A DNA stretch of 64,000 bases from Acidobacteriota bacterium (GTDB taxonomy: Bacteria > Acidobacteriota > Blastocatellia > RBC074): positions 1 through 64,000 of the forward strand of contig JACPYM010000031.1 in NCBI GenBank assembly GCA_016196035.1, given 5' to 3'. Within the stretch, counting starts at the first letter, position 1. Each line of letters begins with the position of its first letter. The notes beneath the pieces are model-generated. The model was not told where the DNA came from. It ran no database searches and saw nothing but the letters and a program-made list of their open reading frames with translations. Shown here piece by piece: positions 58,077 to 64,000 of this stretch. A program made the translations under genes and the position numbers.

Positions 58077-58673
58077 ATGACAGCGGCGCATACATTGACG
58101 CAATTACTCAAGGACTGGAATGCAGGCGATCAAGCCGCGCTCGCGCAGTTGGCTCCCTGCGTTGACAGCGAGTTGCGGCGCTTGGCGGGCGCATATATGC
58201 GGCAGCAACAGCCCGACCACATCTTGCAAACGACGGCGCTGGTTAATGAAGCGTGGGTGCATTTGATCGAATGGCGCGAAGTCTCCTGGCAAAACCGCGC
58301 GCATTTCTTTGGATTGGCCGCGCAAGTGATGCGCAACATCCTGGTGGACGAGGCGCGCCGCTGCCGGGCGCAAAAACACGGCGGCGCACACTTACGCGTT
58401 TCGCTCAGCGACGCGGCCAACGAAACCATTCGCAATGATCCCGATCTGGTGGCGCTCGATGATGCGCTCAACACCCTGGCGCGCTTCGACGAGCGTCGCA
58501 GCCGCATCGTCGAGTTGCGCTTTTTTGTCGGCCTCAGCGTCGCGGAAACCGCCGAAGTGTTGCAGGTCTCGCCGCGCACTGTCGCGCGCGAATGGCAGTT
58601 GGCGCAAGCCTGGCTTTATCAGGAACTCAGCAGCGCGTACCCAGAAGAGGGCTTGAACGATGAACAACCGTGA
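58077..58673 (+). CDS. ECF-type RNA polymerase sigma factor (acidobacterial SigK-like group)
   Basis: A 198-residue ECF sigma factor. Region 2 contains ELRRLAGAYMRQQQPDHILQ, ALVNEAWVHLIEW and RNILVDEARRCRAQKHGG; region 4 contains ERRSRIVELRFFVGLSVAETAEVLQVSPRTVAREW. The start at 58077 has GCGGAG upstream. Its 3' end overlaps the kinase gene by 14 bases, making a tightly coupled pair. In this group the partner kinase is thought to regulate the sigma factor in place of an anti-sigma factor; that coupling is inferred from context. Confidence 0.93.
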   Translation: MTAAHTLTQLLKDWNAGDQAALAQLAPCVDSELRRLAGAYMRQQQPDHILQTTALVNEAWVHLIEWREVSWQNRAHFFGLAAQVMRNILVDEARRCRAQKHGGAHLRVSLSDAANETIRNDPDLVALDDALNTLARFDERRSRIVELRFFVGLSVAETAEVLQVSPRTVAREWQLAQAWLYQELSSAYPEEGLNDEQP

Positions 58674-61600
58674 AATGACTGCCGGACGTTGGCGCCAGAT
58701 CGAAGCCGTTTTTGACGCCGCGCTCGACTTACCCACACGCGAGCGCACCAACCTGTTGGCCGCGCAAGAAGCCACGTTGCGGCGCGAAGTCGAAGCCTTG
58801 CTGACTGCGCGCGCTCAGGCCGAGGGCTTTCTCTGTCAGCCCACCATGCAATTGCCCGCAGCCCTTGCCGTCAACGGCCACGGACAAGCCAATGAACATG
58901 TCGGCCCCTACCGGCTCATCCGTGAACTGGGGCGCGGCGGGATGGGTGTGGTCTGGCTGGCCGCGCGCGCCGACGGGCAGTTCGAGCAACAGGTCGCGCT
59001 CAAACTCGTCAATTCCGGCGCGGGCAACGTCGAGATCAAGCAGCGCTTCCACCACGAACGCCAGATTTTGGCCGGACTGAATCACCCCAACATCGCGCGC
59101 TTGACCGATGGCGGCGCGACTGAGGACGGGCGGCCCTTCTTCGTGATGGAATACGTCGCGGGCGCGCCGCTCGACGAGTATTGCCGCGCGCGCCAACTCG
59201 GCGTGCGTGAACGGCTGCAACTGTTTTTGCCGGTCTGTGCGGCGGTGCAATACGCGCATCAACATCTGGTCATTCACCGCGATCTCAAACCGGGCAACAT
59301 TTTCGTCACCGATGACGGCGCGCCGAAGCTGTTGGATTTCGGTATCGCCAAACTCTTGCAACCCGACCTGACGCAAGCGCAGAACACGCTGTCGGGCGCG
59401 CAACCGATGACGCCTGCTTACGCCAGCCCCGAACAGGTGCGCGGCGAGAAGCTCACCACCGCCAGCGACGTTTACTCGCTCGGCGTCGTGCTTTACGAAT
59501 TGCTGACCGGACGCAGCCCGTATCGTTTGCAAAGCACGACCTTCGGCGAATTGACGCGCGCCATTTGTGAGCAGGAGCCGCTCAAACCGAGCGAAGGGAT
59601 GAAGGATGAGGGCGGAGGGATGAAGAATAAAACTCATCCCTCCGCCCTCATCCTTCATCCCTCTGTCCTGCGCGGCGATCTTGACAGCATCGTGCTGATG
59701 GCGCTGCGCAAAGAACCGGCGGCGCGTTACGGTTCGGTCGAACAACTGGCCGAAGACCTCCGGCGTTATCTCGCCGGGTTGCCGACGCTGGCGCGGCGCG
59801 GCACCTTTGGCTATCGCGCACTCAAATACGCGCGCCGCAATCGCGTGCCGCTCGCCGCCGCCGCGCTGGTCGTGCTCGCGTTGCTCGGCGGCCTTGGCGC
59901 GACGCTGCGGCAAGCGCGCATCGCCCTGGCCGCGCAAGCGCGCGCTGAACGCGAACAGGCCCGCGCCGATACGCAACGCCAACGCGCCGAGCACGCGCTG
60001 GACACGGCGGAAGAGCGCCGCCAGCAAGCCGAAGCTGCGCGCGGCGAGGCCGAGCAGCAACGCACTGAGGCCGAAGCGCAACGCGCACAGGCCAATGAAC
60101 AGCGCGCCTTGGCCGACAGTCAGCGCGTGCGCGCCGAGACGCAAGAGTTGTCGAACCGCCGCCTGCTTTACACCTCGCGCATGGGCTTGGCGCAACAAGC
60201 CTGGGATGAAGCCAACGTCGGGCGGATGCACGATCTGCTCAACCCCTATCTGCCGCAGGCGGGCGCGCCGGAGTTTCGCGGCTTCGAGTGGTACTACCTG
60301 TGGAAGCTGAGTCATCAGGAAGAGCAAACGTTGCCGTTTCCGTCTCAAATGAACAACAACGATAGCGTGGCCTTTTCCGCCGATGGCAAACAACTGCTGA
60401 CGGTCGTGCTGAAACGCGAGCGAGCGCCAGCGGCGGTGGTGACGGAAGTGTTGTTCCGCGAGGCGGCGACCGGGCAGGTGCGGCAGCAACTCAGTTTGCC
60501 TCCCGCCTCGATCACTGCACTGACGCGTGATCGAAACACGTTGGCACTAGCGCTCCACAATGGCAAAGAGATCAGCCTGGTGTCGCTGCCCGCTGGAAAA
60601 GAATTGAGCAAGCTCGCCGGATTGCAAAGCGGCCTCAGTTGCCTGGACTTCACCCCGGACGGCAAACAGATGGTCGCGGGGTTTTTCGATGGCTCGATTC
60701 GTCTGCTTGATGTGGCGACAGGGCGAGAAGTTTACCAAGTCAAACAGCATACGCAGCGCGTCTTTACTGTAGCGGTCGCGCCGGATGGGCAAAAGTTTGT
60801 CTCAGGCGGTGATGATCGAACCGTGCGGCTGTGGGCGCTGGCTGCGGGGAAAGAGTTATTCACCCTCGGCCAACGGCTGAACTTTCCGAATAATTCACTC
60901 TTTTCTCCCGATGGCCGGGTCGTGGTGGTATCGGGCAGCGGCTTGACGACCGCGTGGGAAGTCGCCAGCGGCAAGGAACTCGCGCGACTCAAGAACAAAG
61001 GCCGGCGCATGGTCTTCACGCCCGACAGCCGCACGCTGATCATCGGCGGCGAAGACGCGGAGCGGCAGTCGGAGATCACTTTTTTAGACACAGCCTCGTG
61101 GCAGGATATGGCCGTGCTGCGCGGGCACGGCAACTGGATTCTTTCATTGGCGCTGACTCCCGATGGTAAGCAGCTTGCTTCCGGCAGCAGTGATCGAACG
61201 GTCAAGCTCTGGGACTTGAACCGCGCACGCGAAGCCTCGTTCATTGATGACTACGCCAGAAAATGGGGCGGCTTCAAACAGGCTGTCCTGACGCCTGATG
61301 GGAAGAGATTGTTGATTGGGCAGGGAGATCAATCAGCAACTGTCTGGGAGGTCGCTACGCGGAAAGAAATCATGACGCTACGAGGGCACACACCACTGCC
61401 AGCTTACCGTGATTTCGGGTTTGCCATCGCGGTTTCAGCCGATGGTCAGTGGTATGCGACGGGCGGCAGCGTGGACGCCCAAGTAAAGATTTGGGAAGCG
61501 GCGACAGGAAAGGAACTCAAGAGCTTCAAAGCTGCTGGGCCGATTGAGTCGTTGAGCTTCTCGCCGGATGGCAGCACGCTGGCGGCAGGCTGTGTTAATC

Positions 61601-62166
61601 AGGTGCAACTGTGGGAAGTGAGCAGTGGCAAGGCGCTGGCAACGCTCTCCGGTCAGCGTGGCAGAATCAACGCACTCAGTTTTTCGCCGGACGGAAAGAC
61701 TCTCTTCGGCGCCAGTGCGGACAGCACGGTCAGAGCCTGGGAAGTCTCGACCGGCCAACTGCGCAAGGAATATCGCTGTGGCGATTCAGCCATCCTGTCT
61801 TTTGCACTCGCGCGCGCTGGCCGCTTTTTCGTAACGGGAAGCACTGATGCGACAGCCCGCCTGTGGGAGGTGCAGACCGGACGAGAGGTGTTTGTGTTCA
61901 AGGGCCATTCGGCGCCCGTCTGCGCGGTGGCTTTTTCGCCGGACGGCCACAGATTGGCGACGGGTAGCCAGGACAAGACGGTCAGGCTTTGGGATGTGAC
62001 GACCGGCGAAGAGTTGATCACCCTGAAAGGACACAGGGGCTGGCTCGCCAACAACGCCCTCGGTTTTTCGCCGGATGGCGGACTGCTGTTTACGGCTGAT
62101 CACTCAAGGATGGTGAAATTTTGGCGCGCGGCGACGGAGCCGGAAGTGGTGGCGCGGCGGCGGTGA
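58660..62166 (+). CDS. Transmembrane Ser/Thr protein kinase with WD40 repeats
   Basis: An 1168-residue PknB-type kinase. The P-loop is GRGGMGVVW (about residues 90-98), the VALKL lysine follows, the catalytic loop is HRDLKPGNIF (about 207) and DFGIAK is near 226. A transmembrane segment (about 398-416, LAAAALVVLALLGGLGATL) and a charged coiled coil (about 420-500) lead to at least ten WD40 units (WD-type ends such as TVRLWALAAGKEL, TVKLWDLNRAREA, TVRLWDVTTGEEL). The product would sense or scaffold outside the membrane and phosphorylate inside, probably acting on the ECF factor. Residues about 313-335 are encoded by a palindrome inserted in the C-lobe; the frame is kept. The gene starts 14 bases before the sigma-factor stop. 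Confidence 0.95.
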   Translation: MNNREMTAGRWRQIEAVFDAALDLPTRERTNLLAAQEATLRREVEALLTARAQAEGFLCQPTMQLPAALAVNGHGQANEHVGPYRLIRELGRGGMGVVWLAARADGQFEQQVALKLVNSGAGNVEIKQRFHHERQILAGLNHPNIARLTDGGATEDGRPFFVMEYVAGAPLDEYCRARQLGVRERLQLFLPVCAAVQYAHQHLVIHRDLKPGNIFVTDDGAPKLLDFGIAKLLQPDLTQAQNTLSGAQPMTPAYASPEQVRGEKLTTASDVYSLGVVLYELLTGRSPYRLQSTTFGELTRAICEQEPLKPSEGMKDEGGGMKNKTHPSALILHPSVLRGDLDSIVLMALRKEPAARYGSVEQLAEDLRRYLAGLPTLARRGTFGYRALKYARRNRVPLAAAALVVLALLGGLGATLRQARIALAAQARAEREQARADTQRQRAEHALDTAEERRQQAEAARGEAEQQRTEAEAQRAQANEQRALADSQRVRAETQELSNRRLLYTSRMGLAQQAWDEANVGRMHDLLNPYLPQAGAPEFRGFEWYYLWKLSHQEEQTLPFPSQMNNNDSVAFSADGKQLLTVVLKRERAPAAVVTEVLFREAATGQVRQQLSLPPASITALTRDRNTLALALHNGKEISLVSLPAGKELSKLAGLQSGLSCLDFTPDGKQMVAGFFDGSIRLLDVATGREVYQVKQHTQRVFTVAVAPDGQKFVSGGDDRTVRLWALAAGKELFTLGQRLNFPNNSLFSPDGRVVVVSGSGLTTAWEVASGKELARLKNKGRRMVFTPDSRTLIIGGEDAERQSEITFLDTASWQDMAVLRGHGNWILSLALTPDGKQLASGSSDRTVKLWDLNRAREASFIDDYARKWGGFKQAVLTPDGKRLLIGQGDQSATVWEVATRKEIMTLRGHTPLPAYRDFGFAIAVSADGQWYATGGSVDAQVKIWEAATGKELKSFKAAGPIESLSFSPDGSTLAAGCVNQVQLWEVSSGKALATLSGQRGRINALSFSPDGKTLFGASADSTVRAWEVSTGQLRKEYRCGDSAILSFALARAGRFFVTGSTDATARLWEVQTGREVFVFKGHSAPVCAVAFSPDGHRLATGSQDKTVRLWDVTTGEELITLKGHRGWLANNALGFSPDGGLLFTADHSRMVKFWRAATEPEVVARRR
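59595..59662. repeat. In-frame 29-bp-arm palindrome within the kinase domain
   Basis: Perfect 29-bp arms (59595-59623, containing AGGGATGAAGGATGAGGGCG, and 59634-59662) around a 10-base loop. It is translated EGMKDEGGGMKNK then THPSALILHPSVL, which does not match kinase C-lobe sequence, while the flanking ICEQEPLKPS and RGDLDSIVLMALRKEP do. The insertion adds about 25 residues between helices aG and aH without a frameshift. Confidence 0.93.
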
Positions 62167-62167
62167 T

Positions 62168-62272
62168 CTGGGAGCGTAGCGCATCCCTGCCTGCGGGTTT
62201 TGGCAAGTCGCGCTTTTCTCTTCAAAGCGCCGCTTCACAAGACCCGCAGGCAGGGATGCGCTACGCTCCCAG
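62168..62272. repeat. Long inverted repeat, family G
   Basis: Perfect 31-bp arms beginning CTGGGAGCGTAGCGCATCCC (62168-62198) and their complement (62242-62272) around a 43-base loop. It starts one base after the kinase stop and ends eight bases before the convergent gene's stop. Confidence 0.94.
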
Positions 62273-62280
62273 AGGGCAGC

Positions 62281-64000
62281 TCACTTAATCGCAAGCGTCC
62301 CGCTGTTGCTCGTTACGCCGCCGCGCGTGATCGTCAGCGTATACGTGCCCGTCGTGATGTTCGCGGGCAACTGCAGATTGAATTGATTGAGGCCCGCCAG
62401 TCCTGGCGTAGTACCGGCGTAAAGTGTCGGGACAATCACTCCGTTCAGTCGCGTTGTGACACTCGCGTTAACATTGCCGCTCACATCGGTTGCGTCGCTT
62501 CCCAAACCCGTGCCGAAAACCGCAATGATATTCGGCTCGCCGTTGGCCTGCTTCGCGTCGAAAGGGCCGAGAGTGAATCTGAGCGCGTCGAGCGCCGCCG
62601 CCGCGCCCGCGCCGGTCGCATTGGTTGTGAAGATGGCGGGCGCCGTGGCTCGCACCTCCAACACCCCAGACACGCTGACGCCCGCGCCGTTGGTGATAGT
62701 CACGGTCGTCGTGCCATTGGCCGTGCCAGCGGGGATTTGATAGTTGATCTGTCCCGCTGAAACGAAGAAGAGCGGCGCGGGGCGCTCAGTGCCGTTGGTG
62801 TCCCTGACTTTGACCGATGTGCCTGCCAGCGTCAGCGGCAAAGGCAGCGCAGTGGCTGCGGCAGTACTTGTCGCCAAAGCCGTGCCGAAGGCCGCGACGA
62901 TGGTCTTATCGGCAATCGCGCTCGGGCTGAAGCTCGCGGCGGAAACCGTCGCGAAAGCCGAAGTATCGTCCGGCTGAAAGAAGACGCCACTGCCCTGCGA
63001 AGCCAACACGACGCTGTTGCCGCTGACGGCGATCCGGCTGACCAGGCCGAACAGCCCGTCGTTATTGGCCTGCCACGTCGCGCCGTTGTCTTTGGACGAA
63101 TAACAACCAGCTCCCGTGCCCGCCACATAAAGCGTGCCGCCGCTGCGCGCGATGCTGTCATAAGCCGCATTGGTGAGCACGCGCGTCCACAGCCCGCCGC
63201 TGTCGGCGGAGCGGTACACGCCGTTGCCGCTGGTGAGAAAAAGCATGTCGCCAGCCACTTGCAAGCTGCGTGTAGTTTGCGTGGTCAGCCCCGTGTTGAT
63301 CGCCGTGAAGCTATTGCCGCCATCCATCGAACGAAACGCGCCTGCGCCGTTGGTGGCAACAAAAACGGCATTGTCGCGGAAGGCCAGCGACCAGATGTAG
63401 GCAGTGCCCGGCAAGCCGCTGGTTACTGGCGCGAAGTTCTCGCCGTTGTCCGCTGAGAGCCACAACCCTTTCGAGTCGAAGCCGAGATAAAGCTTGCCGC
63501 CGTTCGCGGCCAGCACGGTTGGGAAAGAATTGAAGTCAGCGGGCGGCAACCCTTTGCCCGCCGGCGTCCACGTTTCGCCGAAATCGGTCGAACGATACAA
63601 GCCAAAGGGCTGGTTCGTTGCAGTGTAAAGCGTGTTCCCGACTGCGCTCACGGCGCTGACGAAGGCGAAATAAGGCAAGCCGTTTTTCAACTGCCGCCAA
63701 GTCGCGCCGCTATCCGCCGTCACCCACAGACCGCCGCCGAGGCTGCTGACAAACACGCGGTTACCGAGCACGGCCACGTCGCTGGATGAGTATGACGAAC
63801 GCAGCCCTTTGTTTTTGAACTCGAGACTTGCGCCGTTGTCGTTCAGGCGAAGGACGCCGCCCGGCGTGCCTAGAAAGACGGTCGGGCCTTCGGCCAGCAG
63901 GTCGTAGATGATTTGCGAAAACGGCAGCCGCATTTTCTGCGTCCAGGTCGCGCCGTTGTCGGTCGAGACATAGAGTGTGGACTCAGCGTCCGGCGCAGCC
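62281..64000 (-). CDS. BNR-repeat protein with C-terminal TIGR03437 domain (5' end beyond window)
   Basis: The reading frame is open to the right edge, so the N-terminus and signal peptide are missing; the ATG at 63933 is internal. The visible part is 573 residues. The N-terminal two thirds are Asp-box/BNR (YCF48-like) repeats (STDNGATWTQ, TADSGATWRQL, STDFGETWTPA, SADNGENFAPV, SMDGGNSFTAI, SKDNGATWQAN). The C-terminal 230 residues are a TIGR03437 domain (VSAASFSPSAIADKTIVAAF, SAGQINYQIPAGTANGTTTV, ATGAGAAAALDALRF). It is probably a secreted or surface protein. It is convergent with the kinase gene across palindrome family G. Confidence 0.88.
   Translation of the reverse strand, partial: AAPDAESTLYVSTDNGATWTQKMRLPFSQIIYDLLAEGPTVFLGTPGGVLRLNDNGASLEFKNKGLRSSYSSSDVAVLGNRVFVSSLGGGLWVTADSGATWRQLKNGLPYFAFVSAVSAVGNTLYTATNQPFGLYRSTDFGETWTPAGKGLPPADFNSFPTVLAANGGKLYLGFDSKGLWLSADNGENFAPVTSGLPGTAYIWSLAFRDNAVFVATNGAGAFRSMDGGNSFTAINTGLTTQTTRSLQVAGDMLFLTSGNGVYRSADSGGLWTRVLTNAAYDSIARSGGTLYVAGTGAGCYSSKDNGATWQANNDGLFGLVSRIAVSGNSVVLASQGSGVFFQPDDTSAFATVSAASFSPSAIADKTIVAAFGTALATSTAAATALPLPLTLAGTSVKVRDTNGTERPAPLFFVSAGQINYQIPAGTANGTTTVTITNGAGVSVSGVLEVRATAPAIFTTNATGAGAAAALDALRFTLGPFDAKQANGEPNIIAVFGTGLGSDATDVSGNVNASVTTRLNGVIVPTLYAGTTPGLAGLNQFNLQLPANITTGTYTLTITRGGVTSNSGTLAIK

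Overview
The window reads as one contiguous chromosomal segment of a GC-rich soil bacterium, most probably an Acidobacteriota member of the Blastocatellia type. This rests on gene content: several secreted proteins with the TIGR03437 ('Solibacter') beta domain, an ADOP-type MacB permease, large sortilin/Vps10-like propeller proteins, paired PSCyt1-DUF1549-DUF1553 and DUF1501 genes, and an ECF sigma factor fused in an operon to a Ser/Thr kinase with WD40 repeats. No database search was possible, so the phylum is an inference.

Layout. 1-5 kb is conserved housekeeping DNA on the minus strand: four tRNAs leading into tuf (same order as the E. coli tufB operon), nrdR, a YbhN-like flippase-like protein, dnaJ and hrcA, with recognisable promoters and one terminator. 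5-10 kb on the plus strand is a BlaI repressor, an M56/BlaR1-like metallopeptidase with HEAT repeats, and a secreted HEAT protein. 10-22 kb is a run of plus-strand genes: ADOP permease, CocE/NonD hydrolase, PIG-L deacetylase, SDR, Uma2 nuclease, Vps10-like propeller protein and an unknown secreted protein. 22-45 kb is mostly minus-strand: M20 peptidase, SDR, a 2343-residue secreted adhesin-like protein, SGNH hydrolase, an AlkD-like HEAT protein, a Roco-type LRR-GTPase-TIR protein, a DUF433/PIN-like pair, DUF1501, GNAT, PlsC-like acyltransferase, DUF1080 and a PSD1 cytochrome protein. 45-64 kb holds a LolD/MacB-type ATPase, a heme-motif propeller protein, an amidohydrolase, a small charged exported protein, a second PSD1/DUF1501 group interrupted by a DUF1569 and an Rpn-like gene, the ECF/kinase pair, and a partial BNR-TIGR03437 protein that runs off the right end.

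Most notable non-genic signal. About fifteen long inverted repeats (roughly 80-290 bp, arms often 23-31 bp and perfect) of several sequence families sit between genes, usually within 2-40 bp of a stop codon. Members of one family differ by changes that occur in both arms, so pairing is kept. One 29-bp-arm palindrome lies in frame inside the kinase gene. A second class, tandem heptanucleotide repeats, occurs at four loci, two of them in frame in exported proteins. No transposase that could explain either class was recognised here.

The best candidate for a defence or signalling system is the LRR-Roc-COR-TIR gene at 34.6-37.1 kb, next to a translationally coupled DUF433/PIN-like pair. The best candidate for an undescribed element system is the set of arm-covarying palindromes.
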